Of a stretch of DNA of 64,000 bases, positions 54,049-61,736 are shown piece after piece. Location: positions 755,001 through 819,000 of the forward strand of contig NZ_CP121106.1 in assembly GCF_029623755.1 (NCBI RefSeq), read 5' to 3'. How positions within the stretch are numbered: position 1 is the stretch's first letter; the number at the start of each line of letters is the position of its first letter. The translations under genes were made by a program, and so were the position numbers. The notes under the pieces were generated by a model that worked only from the letters and a program-made list of their open reading frames with translations, ran no database searches and had not been told where the DNA came from. The DNA comes from Altererythrobacter sp. CAU 1644 (GTDB lineage Bacteria; Pseudomonadota; Alphaproteobacteria; Sphingomonadales; Sphingomonadaceae).

Positions 54049-55444
54049 GCCGCTCGTAAGCGATGATCAGCCGCCCATCCTCGCCGAGACGGTCCTGCCG
54101 CACGATCTTGCCACGGGCGGACACGTGCTTGAGGAAATTCGTCTCGTCATAATCGGGGAAAATATCCTCGCGGTGGCGGAGCAGTTGCTTGACCATCGGG
54201 TCGGCTTTCGACGGGAACTCGATGATCCCGCGCTTGGCCGTCCCCATCAGCCAGTCGACCGCCATGTCGAGCGGAATGTTCTTGCCGATCGCGAGATGGT
54301 GAATGACCGCAAGGGCCAGCACCACATCGGCGTTGCAGCGATCGCCCATGCTCTTGCGCTCGGCATTCGCCCAACCCTGTGCAGGGCTGGGGTTGGTGGC
54401 GTCGAGCCACAGCGGAAGGACGTTCTGTCGGGACTGATCGAACCGGGCATAGGCCCGTTCAAGCGCGCCGAAATCGAAGTCGAAACCGATCACACTGCGT
54501 GCGCCGGCTGTCAGCGCGGTCTGGCTGAAGTCGCCGCTATTGCAGCCGATGTCGATCGCGCGGTCAGGATTGGCCGAGGCAACGACTTCGGACACGAACT
54601 GATGCTTGGCGCTGCGCCGCGCCTCGTCGTAGCTATTGTTGTCGGCGTAGTCGTCCCACACGGTTTTCGTATCGGGCAAGTCCAGACCGGCGATGTAGTC
54701 GCGCAAGCTAGTGAGCAGCGCGACAAAGCGGTTCTTGGGCAGCTTGGTTTCGCGAACCGGCTTGGCCCCCAGACCTTCCGAGACGCGTCGCCGCGCGAAA
54801 GCGGCAGGGCCGACAATATGCGCAAGCACGTTGAACGAGAGGCGATCCTTCCACCCGAGCAGCTTGACCAGCTCCTCTGGCTCGATCCCTTCGACAGAGC
54901 CGCGATACCAGGCATGCGGGGCAATCCCCTTCTTGGCCCACAGGTAGAGCGGATTGAGGAACTGCATGCCGAACTGGCGCTGGCCGATCCACGCAGACCC
55001 TTCGTCATAAGGAATGATCGAGAGATGATCGATGAATACCGGACGAGTGCCCTGGAACTGCACGTTGTATGCGGTCGCATCCGAGAGGCTGAAGCCCTTG
55101 TCCAGCAACGCGATGTGGAAATCGAGATGATGGACTGCGGCCGCCTTCAGCTCGGAAAAGCACCATTCGTAGGGATAGCTGACGTAGTCGAGCTTCGGGT
55201 GCTCAAGCAATTCGCGCGCGCCCGACGACAGTTCAGCTAGCGCCGGATCGCTGGCTGGCGCCAGCGAGGTGGCCGGAAGCAGGAAGCCCCGCTCGGCCAT
55301 TTCCTCGTAAATGCCCGCATCGCGCGCCGCGCGGTAATTGGCCATGCCTTGTTCGTAGACCACGCGAAACACGCGGTTCTCGTGCAGCATGACGCGGCCC
55401 GAAGGGTCGCGGAACGATCCCCTGTCGAAATACATATCGCTCAC
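54041..55444 (-). CDS. Class I SAM-dependent methyltransferase with N-terminal extension
   Basis: 467 residues. The AdoMet-binding glycine motif is AIDIGCNSGDFSQTAL (GCNSG at 300-304), with FDFDFGALERAYARFDQSRQ as the second motif. The first 280 residues hold a distinct conserved domain that starts MYFDRGSFRDPSGRVMLHEN and looks like the fold found in NoeA-type enzymes. This suggests methylation of a glycan or lipid-linked intermediate; not proven. The start overlaps the small membrane gene by 4 bp (ATGA) and its stop overlaps the sulfatase-like gene by 8 bp. Confidence 0.7.
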   Translation of the reverse strand: MSDMYFDRGSFRDPSGRVMLHENRVFRVVYEQGMANYRAARDAGIYEEMAERGFLLPATSLAPASDPALAELSSGARELLEHPKLDYVSYPYEWCFSELKAAAVHHLDFHIALLDKGFSLSDATAYNVQFQGTRPVFIDHLSIIPYDEGSAWIGQRQFGMQFLNPLYLWAKKGIAPHAWYRGSVEGIEPEELVKLLGWKDRLSFNVLAHIVGPAAFARRRVSEGLGAKPVRETKLPKNRFVALLTSLRDYIAGLDLPDTKTVWDDYADNNSYDEARRSAKHQFVSEVVASANPDRAIDIGCNSGDFSQTALTAGARSVIGFDFDFGALERAYARFDQSRQNVLPLWLDATNPSPAQGWANAERKSMGDRCNADVVLALAVIHHLAIGKNIPLDMAVDWLMGTAKRGIIEFPSKADPMVKQLLRHREDIFPDYDETNFLKHVSARGKIVRQDRLGEDGRLIIAYERRD

Positions 55445-55653
55445 TCGGGCGAATTATCGCCGGAGCGCTTGAAGAAGCCGACGACGCGGCTCCAGTACAT
55501 CTTGCCGAACACCAGGATGCTGGCGAAAGCGCCGACGATTGCCTGGAGGACAATGCTGACGGTCGCCCCGTCAAGATAAGCATGCGCCGGCGCGGCCGGC
55601 AGGACGGCAAAAACACCGATCGCAAAAACAACATCCGAAAAACGCTTCTTCAC
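55441..55653 (-). CDS. Small membrane protein heading the methyltransferase/sulfatase operon
   Basis: 70 residues from GTG at 55653, with a strong ribosome-binding site (GAGGAGG). The in-frame ATG at 55677 would include that site in the coding region, so GTG is preferred. A cleavable signal-like segment (DVVFAIGVFAVLPAAPAHA) is followed by one transmembrane helix (IVLQAIVGAFASILVFG) and a basic tail. No known family. Overlaps the methyltransferase by 4 bp. Confidence 0.65.
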   Translation of the reverse strand: MKKRFSDVVFAIGVFAVLPAAPAHAYLDGATVSIVLQAIVGAFASILVFGKMYWSRVVGFFKRSGDNSPE

Positions 55654-55858
55654 CGTCCCCTCCTCAGGCGAGCCCATTGGTCTGAATTCCGCAGAAACTC
55701 TAGAACCCTGGTGGTTAAGAAAGGCTTTAAGGGGACGCCGGGATCGGCGAGTTTAGGTTAACGGCGCGCACGCCAATCATGCGCAATCCCGCGATCGCGC
55801 ACCGACACTGCCTGAAGCTTGGTTGGCTGGGCGACCAGAAAGCCGCCGAAGCGATCGA

Positions 55859-56395
55859 TTACTTGACCAGTTCGACCTGTTCGAAATCGAGCTCGACCGG
55901 GGTCGCACGACCGAAGATCGAGACCGAGACCTTGACCTTGGCCTTGTCGAAATCGAGCTCTTCCACGACGCCGTTGAAGCTCGCGAAAGGCCCGTCGAGC
56001 ACCTTGACCTGGTCGCCGATCTCGTAATCGACGTGGATGTCGCGCTTCGGCGCAGCCTTGGCCTCTTCGACGCCGCCGAAATAGCGGGCGGCCTCTTTCT
56101 CGCTGATCGGCTGCGGCTTGTTGCCCGAGCCGAGGAACCCGGTAACCTTCGGCGTATTCTTGACGAGGTGGTAGACGTCGTCGGTCATCTTGAGCTTGGC
56201 AAGGACATAGCCGGGCATGAACTTGCGTTCGACCTGGACCTTCTTGCCCCGCTTGACCTCGGTCACGGTTTCGGTCGGGACCTGCACGTCTTCGACGGCT
56301 TCCGACAGCCCGAGCCGCTCGGCCTCGGAGATGATCTGGTCGCGAACCTTGTTCTCGAAGCCCGAATAAGCGTGGATGATGTACCAGCGAGCCAT
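55859..56395 (-). CDS. nusG: Transcription termination/antitermination protein NusG
   Basis: 178 residues. The NGN domain opens ARWYIIHAYSGFENKVRDQI, with FMPGYVLAKLKMTDDVYHLV, and the KOW domain is at the C-terminus (GDQVKVLDGPFASFNGVVEE). It binds RNA polymerase and Rho or ribosomal protein S10. It follows secE by 50 bp, as is usual; rplK, normally next, is 8.8 kb downstream. Confidence 0.97.
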   Translation of the reverse strand: MARWYIIHAYSGFENKVRDQIISEAERLGLSEAVEDVQVPTETVTEVKRGKKVQVERKFMPGYVLAKLKMTDDVYHLVKNTPKVTGFLGSGNKPQPISEKEAARYFGGVEEAKAAPKRDIHVDYEIGDQVKVLDGPFASFNGVVEELDFDKAKVKVSVSIFGRATPVELDFEQVELVK

Positions 56396-56445
56396 GGAAA
56401 TCCCTTAGTCCTTCATTTCCGTTGAGGTGCCGTCAGGCGCCAAGA

Positions 56446-56655
56446 TCAAGCGAGCGTCAGCAACCACTGAACGACCGAACCGAACACGGTGTCGATACCG
56501 AGGAAGAACAGCGAGAGAATGACCATCATGATGAACACGAAGATCGCGGTCCGGATGGTCTCCTCGCGCGTCGGCCAGACCACCTTGCCTGCTTCGGAGC
56601 GGACCTGGTTGACGAATTCCGCCGGGCTCGTCTTGCGCTTGTTCTCTTCGGCCAT
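56446..56655 (-). CDS. secE: Preprotein translocase subunit SecE
   Basis: 69 residues from the ATG at 56655: a charged N-terminus (SPAEFVNQVRSEAGKVVWPT, the conserved amphipathic helix) and one transmembrane helix (IFVFIMMVILSLFFLGIDTV). It is the short one-helix form clamping SecY. Its promoter is at 56784-56812. Confidence 0.95.
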   Translation of the reverse strand: MAEENKRKTSPAEFVNQVRSEAGKVVWPTREETIRTAIFVFIMMVILSLFFLGIDTVFGSVVQWLLTLA

Positions 56656-56783
56656 TGCCTGAACTCTCGTCCTCGAAAAATACCTATCGCCTCGCGGCAC
56701 CGGCTTTCAGGTAGGGCTCCTCGCCGCCCCGGACAAGGTCCGGGAGGGGCAGCTGCTGATTCCAATGTCGGAAGACGATGCGG

Positions 56784-56812
56784 CATTTAGGACGGCGCAA
56801 ACCCAAAAGCAA
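56784..56812 (-). promoter_or_regulatory. Sigma-70 promoter for secE-nusG
   Basis: On the minus strand TTGCTT (56812-56807), 17-bp spacer, TAAATG (56789-56784). The leader to secE would be about 120 nt. The GTTTC-N4-GAAAC palindrome lies 24 bp upstream of the -35 box. Confidence 0.5.
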
Positions 56813-56835
56813 GCGCCGCATGTGTCGTGCGCAGG

Positions 56836-56849
56836 TCGTTTCGAACGAA
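56836..56849. promoter_or_regulatory. Third copy of the GTTTC-N4-GAAAC palindrome, before the Na+/alanine symporter gene
   Basis: GTTTC-GAAC-GAAAC, a perfect palindromic pair, between secE and the divergent symporter gene (79 bp before its ATG). The core is identical in both arms to the hppD-region site at 29450-29463. Confidence 0.5.
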
Positions 56850-56927
56850 ACTTTAGGGCTGGCCTTGAAGGGGAGTGATCTTTAGCGTGCCCGCTTTCAA
56901 ATGGGACGCATGAGGGGATAATCTGCA

Positions 56928-58445
56928 ATGGCAGCTACACAGAGTGGTTCGGTCAGCCTGATCGACCGCGTGACCAACATTTCCGATTTCATCTGGGGCG
57001 GAACATGGGATGGCGTAGAGGTCCTGCCCTTCCCACCTATGACCATTGCCCTGCTCGGCATCGGCCTGTGGATCATGATCGGGCTCAGATTTTATCCGAT
57101 CCGCAATCTTGTCAGCGCGTTCAAGGGCCTCTTCGCCGGGCGCAAGAGTGCGGGCGACGGCGAGATTTCGCCTTTCGCCGCGCTTTCGACGGCACTTTCA
57201 GGGCAGGTCGGCACTGGTAATCTTGCCGGCGTTGCGACAGCCATCGCGCTCGGCGGACCGGGCGCGATCTTCTGGATGTGGATCACCGCTCTGTTCGGGA
57301 TGGCGCTGGCCTTTGCGGAAGGCTCGCTGGCGATCCGTTATCGCGAAAAGACCTCCGACGGCGTCCTGCGTGGCGGCCCAATGACCTACATCATGATGGG
57401 CCTTGGCCCGAAATGGACCTGGCTCGCGATCCTGTTCTGCCTCGGCACGTTGTTCTCGGCGATGGTCACGGGCAATTCGATCCAGGCCAATGCTGTGGCT
57501 GACGGCCTCAACGAACTGTTCGGTATCGAGGAATGGCTCGGCGGCCTGATTGTCGCCATTCTGGTGTTCATCGTCATCATCGGTGGCATCAAGTCGATCG
57601 GCAATGTGGCCGAGAAGGTCGTGCCCTTCATGGCGGCGGCTTACATCGTGATGGCACTGATCGCGCTGATCCTGAACTTTGGCGACCTGCCGGCAACTTT
57701 CGGGCTGATCTTTCACGGCGCGTTCAATCCGCAAGCGGCAACCGGCGGCTTTGTCGGGGCAGCGATTATCCTTGCGATCCGCGCCGGCGTGGCGCGCGGC
57801 CTGTTCTCCAACGAGGCGGGCCAGGGATCGACGGCGATTGCGCATGCTGTGGCGCAGACCAACGATCCCGAACAGCAGGGCCGCATGGCCATGCTCGGTA
57901 CCTTCATCGACACGATCGTGATCTGCACCATGACCGCGCTGGTCATCCTTACCGTGCAAGGCGATTTCACCGGAGGTGGCCAAGCGGTTGAACATGCGTG
58001 GAACTCTGACCTTCAGGGATTTGCGATGACGAGCGGCGCCTTCGCGGCGGCCTTCCCCTTCGAGATCGCGACGATCCCGGTCGGGACGTTGATCGCATCG
58101 ACCGCGCTCATCCTGTTCGTGTTCACCACGCTCCTGACGTGGAGCTATTACGGCGAACGCGCCATCACCTTCATCTACGACCGCGTGCCGGGCTCGACGC
58201 GTGGCGGTGAAAAGGTGCTGCACATGATCTGGCGCGTGCTGTGGTGTGTGGTGATCTATGTCGGCTCGACGCAGGACCTGACGCTGGTCTGGCGCCTTGG
58301 CGACATCTCCAACGCCGCCATGGCGCTGCCCAACCTGCTCGCCCTCGCGCTGCTGTCGGGCGTGGTGTTCAAGCTGGCGCAGGGCGACCGCACCGCGGGC
58401 AAGACCTTCACGGCCGACACGCCGGAAGAACCCAACGAGTATTGA
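56928..58445 (+). CDS. Sodium:alanine/glycine symporter (AGCS family)
   Basis: 505 residues, about eleven transmembrane segments. Family segments include FAALSTALSGQVGTGNLAGV, GVARGLFSNEAGQGSTAIAH (the AGCS signature), and the C-terminal WRLGDISNAAMALPNLLALA. It imports alanine or glycine with Na+. The gene lies between tRNA-Trp and secE, on the opposite strand, a position normally empty in this conserved cluster. Confidence 0.93.
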   Translation: MAATQSGSVSLIDRVTNISDFIWGGTWDGVEVLPFPPMTIALLGIGLWIMIGLRFYPIRNLVSAFKGLFAGRKSAGDGEISPFAALSTALSGQVGTGNLAGVATAIALGGPGAIFWMWITALFGMALAFAEGSLAIRYREKTSDGVLRGGPMTYIMMGLGPKWTWLAILFCLGTLFSAMVTGNSIQANAVADGLNELFGIEEWLGGLIVAILVFIVIIGGIKSIGNVAEKVVPFMAAAYIVMALIALILNFGDLPATFGLIFHGAFNPQAATGGFVGAAIILAIRAGVARGLFSNEAGQGSTAIAHAVAQTNDPEQQGRMAMLGTFIDTIVICTMTALVILTVQGDFTGGGQAVEHAWNSDLQGFAMTSGAFAAAFPFEIATIPVGTLIASTALILFVFTTLLTWSYYGERAITFIYDRVPGSTRGGEKVLHMIWRVLWCVVIYVGSTQDLTLVWRLGDISNAAMALPNLLALALLSGVVFKLAQGDRTAGKTFTADTPEEPNEY

Positions 58446-58483
58446 TGCCCATCAGCCCTGAAGCAAGGGCATGAACCTGACAG

Positions 58484-58511
58484 GGGCCGGAACGCGGATG
58501 CGCTCCGGCCC
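58484..58511. terminator. Hairpin terminator after the AGCS symporter gene
   Basis: GGGCCGGAACGC (58484-58495) pairs with GCGCTCCGGCCC (58500-58511) with one A/C mismatch and a GGAT loop, followed by TTCTCACTTCTG. It can serve both convergent genes. Confidence 0.7.
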
Positions 58512-58534
58512 TTCTCACTTCTGTCTTTGTAGAA

Positions 58535-58684
58535 TCAGCGCGCGCCGAACAGCCGGGCGAAGAAGCCAGGCTCTTCCAAAGGACGGATCGGACCGTGCTT
58601 CATCCGGCGCAGGCTGGCGTCGGTATGGGGGCGCGGCTGGACCCAGCCATCAGGGTTGCTGCTACGGTAGGACAGGCTCAACAT
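58535..58684 (-). CDS. Small conserved-looking hypothetical protein, 49 residues
   Basis: 49 codons from the ATG at 58684, with GGAG 8 bp ahead. The sequence is soluble and basic, opening LSLSYRSSNPDGWVQPRPHT and closing with LEEPGFFARLFGAR, a short Phe-rich tail. It resembles small uncharacterised proteins seen in sphingomonads. The open frame continues upstream through the tRNA-Trp gene, but that part cannot be coding. Confidence 0.5.
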   Translation of the reverse strand: MLSLSYRSSNPDGWVQPRPHTDASLRRMKHGPIRPLEEPGFFARLFGAR

Positions 58685-58854
58685 GGGGCATACTCCATCG
58701 CCAAAATTCGCCCTCCGTCCGTCGCCGATAATGCACCAGTGACCTAAGTGGTTCCCGCGGCCAAGGCGCTCGCTTCGCCCCGTCTCGAGGTCAGCCAACT
58801 GCATTGCCGCGGGGAAGCCGCTGCAAGGTCGATTTCCGAGACTGAAGAAGAAAA

Positions 58855-58931
58855 TGGCAGGGGTGACAGGATTCGAACCCGTGGCCCTCGGTTTTGGAGA
58901 CCGATGCTCTACCAGCTGAGCTACACCCCTG
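58855..58931 (-). tRNA. tRNA-Trp (anticodon CCA)
   Basis: 77 nt including the encoded 3' CCA. Acceptor AGGGGTG (58931-58925) pairs with CACCCCT; the anticodon loop is CTCCAAA; T loop GGTTCGAATCC. A -10-like TATAGA sits on the minus strand at 58952-58947. This gene commonly precedes secE in proteobacteria, and here it does, but 2.2 kb away. Confidence 0.96.
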
Positions 58932-59000
58932 CAGCGCCGCAGCCCTCTATAGCCAAGTTTGCTGCATGGCAACACGCGATGCAAAGTATCGCGCATTCCC

Positions 59001-59031
59001 TTGGCAAAAGGCCCACTCGCATTGCTATAAT
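59001..59031 (+). promoter_or_regulatory. Promoter of aat, predicted leaderless
   Basis: TTGGCA (59001-59006), a 19-bp spacer and a perfect TATAAT (59026-59031). Transcription would start around 59038, four bases before the aat ATG at 59042, so the message has almost no leader. The long spacer lowers certainty. Confidence 0.45.
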
Positions 59032-59041
59032 GCTAGCCGCA

Positions 59042-59734
59042 ATGCATTCGCCTTACCCGCCCCTTATCCCGACTGAGATGCTGCTGCTCGCCTACCGGAG
59101 CGGGATCTTCCCTATGGCGGACAGCCGCGAGGATACGGAGATCTTCTGGGTCGAGCCGCGCGAACGGGCAATCATCCCGCTCGACGGACTGCGCATTTCG
59201 CGCAGCCTGGCCAAGGCCCTCCGCCAGGACCGATATTCGGTAACGATCGACCGTGCGTTTGAAGAGGTCATGGAAGCCTGCGCGGCACCGCGTCCCGACC
59301 ATCCCGAAAGCTGGATCAGCCAGCGCATCATCGCCAGCTATCGCCAGCTCCATGCAGCAGGCTTCGCCCATTCGATCGAATGTTGGCGAGAAGGTCAACT
59401 CGTCGGCGGGCTGTATGGCGTCGCCTTCGACCGCGTGTTTTGCGGCGAGAGCATGTTCAGCCGTGCGAAGGACGCGAGCAAGGTCGCGCTATGCTGGCTC
59501 GTGGCATTGATGCGCAGGGCCGGATATACGTTGCTCGACTGCCAGTTCATGACCGATCATCTCGCCTCGCTCGGCGCGATCGAAATTCCCCAGAAACGCT
59601 ATCTCGAAAGCCTTGCTGCCGCTAGGGGCGAGCCCGACATGTCGCTGCGCCGCGCCTATTCGGAATTTGCGGAAGGCGGCGATGCTTCTTCGCCCGGGAA
59701 GCTCATTGCGCAATCCTTGACCCAGACGTCGTAG
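59042..59734 (+). CDS. aat: Leucyl/phenylalanyl-tRNA--protein transferase
   Basis: 230 residues from the ATG at 59042. Family segments are LLLAYRSGIFPMADS, IFWVEPRERAIIPLDGLRIS, HSIECWREGQLVGGLYGVAF, FCGESMFSRAKDASKVALCW and LLDCQFMTDHLASLGAIEIP. It adds Leu or Phe to N-terminal Arg or Lys of proteins, marking them for ClpAP via ClpS. The start at 59030 in the same frame is possible but overlaps the TATAAT box. The last 79 bp overlap the convergent DUF2155 gene. Confidence 0.93.
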   Translation: MHSPYPPLIPTEMLLLAYRSGIFPMADSREDTEIFWVEPRERAIIPLDGLRISRSLAKALRQDRYSVTIDRAFEEVMEACAAPRPDHPESWISQRIIASYRQLHAAGFAHSIECWREGQLVGGLYGVAFDRVFCGESMFSRAKDASKVALCWLVALMRRAGYTLLDCQFMTDHLASLGAIEIPQKRYLESLAAARGEPDMSLRRAYSEFAEGGDASSPGKLIAQSLTQTS

Positions 59735-60174
59735 ATCGGGTGCTCGACCACATTCAGGCTGGGCGAATTCTTGAACAGCCAGCCGGAAAAAATCCGGCGG
59801 AAGTCATCCGAACCGCGATCCCGCACCGAAACCTGGACGAAGGCGCCGGTTTCCTGCGGCATCTCATAGGGTGCGGTGCGTTCGCAGGCTTCCAGCCGGA
59901 TGACGACATCGCCCGAACGGCGGGCATCGCCCGGCTTCATCTCGAGGTCCTGCGTCAAATTGTTGCGCTTGTTGAGCAGGCCGATCGTCGCCACCCGCTC
60001 CTCCATCGGCGTGCCTTCCTGCGCACCAAGCTGTCCGATGGGAGGGGCCGCTCGCTCGCCTCTCAATTCGTCAGGAACTTCGGTTTCGAGTGGCTTGGGT
60101 GCCGGCGGGTCTTCCGAACAGCCCGCCAACGCCAGCGCTCCCAGCACTGCCGGCGCAAGGATCGCGCGGTGCAT
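59656..60174 (-). CDS. DUF2155 domain lipoprotein
   Basis: 172 residues from the ATG at 60174. Lipoprotein signal ending LALAGC, linker, then DUF2155: VATIGLLNKRNNLTQDLEMK, VVIRLEACERTAPYEMPQET, FSGWLFKNSPSLNVVEHPIY and VWVKDC. Function unknown; its position between aat and an NDUFA12 gene is conserved in alphaproteobacteria. The 3' end overlaps aat by 79 bp on the other strand. It follows the NDUFA12 gene by 2 bp. Confidence 0.85.
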   Translation of the reverse strand: MHRAILAPAVLGALALAGCSEDPPAPKPLETEVPDELRGERAAPPIGQLGAQEGTPMEERVATIGLLNKRNNLTQDLEMKPGDARRSGDVVIRLEACERTAPYEMPQETGAFVQVSVRDRGSDDFRRIFSGWLFKNSPSLNVVEHPIYDVWVKDCAMSFPGEEASPPSANSE

Positions 60175-60176
60175 CG

Positions 60177-60575
60177 TCAGCCTTCCGGGCTCCACGCCTC
60201 GTAGTCGCCCACTGCGCGAGCGCGCTTGCCGCCCCGCTCCAGGGCGCCCTGCGGGCGATAGGCCTCGACCGTTCCGGTGGCGTTGGGCGTGTAGTCGACC
60301 TCCCAGATCTTGGGTGGCGGCAGGTGACTTTCGGGCACGTCGTCGAACGACCCATGCAGCCAGCCATGCCATTCAGCCGGGACGCGGCTCGCATCGTTGG
60401 CGCCTTCGTAGATCACCCAACGACGTTCGCGCTGGCCTTCGCCGCGCTTTTTCGAGCGGAAGTAGCGATTGCCCTGCGCGTCGGTGCCGACTTGCTCGCC
60501 ATTGCGGCCGCTCCACAGAAGTGTGCCGATGGTCGCGCCGTCCCACCAGGTGAAGATTTTTCCGAGGATTCCCAT
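60177..60575 (-). CDS. NDUFA12-type complex I accessory subunit (B17.2)
   Basis: 132 residues from the ATG at 60575. Family core: FTWWDGATIGTLLWSGRNGE, QVGTDAQGNRYFRSK, RRWVIYEGANDASRVPAEWH, GWLHGSFDDVP. A supernumerary subunit of NADH:ubiquinone oxidoreductase shared by alphaproteobacteria and mitochondria. Found 2 bp before the DUF2155 gene. Confidence 0.92.
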   Translation of the reverse strand: MGILGKIFTWWDGATIGTLLWSGRNGEQVGTDAQGNRYFRSKKRGEGQRERRWVIYEGANDASRVPAEWHGWLHGSFDDVPESHLPPPKIWEVDYTPNATGTVEAYRPQGALERGGKRARAVGDYEAWSPEG

Positions 60576-60624
60576 GGCCAGCGCGCCTAGCCGAATTGGC
60601 GGCACCCGCCAAGCCTGAACCGCG

Positions 60625-61140
60625 CTATTCGGGGATGTTCCAGGTCACTTTATCGCCAGGACCGATCCCCAGCTCGGCTGCCCTCCCGCCGCGGATTTCA
60701 AGGACCGCACTGGTAAGCCCATCCGACAGGCTGGATTCGAGCGAATAGGGCGTGGTCTCGGCGGCGATGTTGGTAATCCGGCCATCTACCCCAACAAAAA
60801 TGATGTCGAGCGGGATCGGCGTGTTGCGCATCCAGAAGCTGCGCGGCGCTGGCGGCTCGGACGGGAACAGCATGCCTTCGTCGTCGGCCAGTTCGGTGCG
60901 GAACATCAATCCCCGGGCCTGCGCCTCCGGCGTATTGGCCAGCTCGACCTGGAAGCCATAGGTCTTGCGGCCGCTTTCGACCTTGGCCACGATGACCCGC
61001 AGCCCCGAGATCGGATGCCTCGCATTTGCAGCAAGCGTCTCCGAAGCCCCGGCATCGCCCACGGCCTGCGTCGAACAGGCAGACAGCGCGAGAGCGGCAG
61101 CCGTTACCGCCACACCTTGCCAAACCGATCCTGCCTTCAT
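60625..61140 (-). CDS. DUF192 family secreted protein
   Basis: 171 residues from the ATG at 61140. Signal peptide with lipobox-like LALSACS. The DUF192 domain is visible: YGFQVELANTPEAQARGLMF, RTELADDEGMLFPSEPPAPR, FWMRNTPIPLDIIFVGVDG and AVLEIRGGRAAELGIGPGDK. The family is small, beta-barrel-like, of unknown function. The start lies one base from the recX stop, so they share a transcript. Confidence 0.87.
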   Translation of the reverse strand: MKAGSVWQGVAVTAAALALSACSTQAVGDAGASETLAANARHPISGLRVIVAKVESGRKTYGFQVELANTPEAQARGLMFRTELADDEGMLFPSEPPAPRSFWMRNTPIPLDIIFVGVDGRITNIAAETTPYSLESSLSDGLTSAVLEIRGGRAAELGIGPGDKVTWNIPE

Positions 61141-61141
61141 G

Positions 61142-61705
61142 CTATTCCTCCGCCTCAGAAACCCAATCCTCGGCTGCCTCGATCGTATCCGCATCGATCA
61201 GCGCGCGGGCAGCATCGAACCCATGCCCTGCCCTGATCATCGCCGCAATCTGCTTCTCACGTTTGGCCCGATCCGTCTGTTCGCTGCCGAACGGACCGAA
61301 GCGCCGCTTGCGCGCCATGGCCAGGGCCGCCTCGCGCATCGCGCTCTCATCCGGTCTGGTCTCCTCCCGGACCTCTTCATCAATGCCCGCAGCGCGCAGC
61401 GCCTCTTCCACCCGCCGGCCGCCATAGCCCTTGCGCAAAAGACTGCCTGCCTTGGCCCGGGCATAGGCCTCGTCATCGACATATTTCAGCTCCACCAGCC
61501 GCTCGACCACCGCGCGCGGATCGAGCGGGGCTTCGCCATCCGCCACCCCGCGCTCCCTAATCTTGCGCACGAGATAGGCCTCGAGCTTGGCTCCACTGGT
61601 CGCAAATCGGGCGGCATAGGACAGCGCCAGGCCGTTCAACGACGTCTTGTCGAGCGGCTTCGGCATACGTTTTCGGCGCCTTGGGGCTGTTACATCTGAA
61701 ACCAT
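61142..61705 (-). CDS. recX: Regulatory protein RecX
   Basis: 187 residues from the ATG at 61705; a downstream ATG at 61666 is also possible, and a GTG at 61726 directly after AAGGAG cannot be excluded. RecX three-helix repeats are present: AVVERLVELKYVDDEAYARA, GYGGRRVEEALRAAGIDEEV, and RRFGPFGSEQTDRAKREKQI as a basic helical end. RecX inhibits RecA filament growth. recA is not adjacent here. Confidence 0.85.
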   Translation of the reverse strand: MVSDVTAPRRRKRMPKPLDKTSLNGLALSYAARFATSGAKLEAYLVRKIRERGVADGEAPLDPRAVVERLVELKYVDDEAYARAKAGSLLRKGYGGRRVEEALRAAGIDEEVREETRPDESAMREAALAMARKRRFGPFGSEQTDRAKREKQIAAMIRAGHGFDAARALIDADTIEAAEDWVSEAEE

Positions 61706-61736
61706 TCTGCCATATTCGTGCCACACTCCTTATCGA

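Noticed and set aside
58685..58996. Extended frame running through tRNA-Trp on the minus strand
   Set aside because: It reads through the tRNA gene itself; only the final 49 codons are a plausible small gene.
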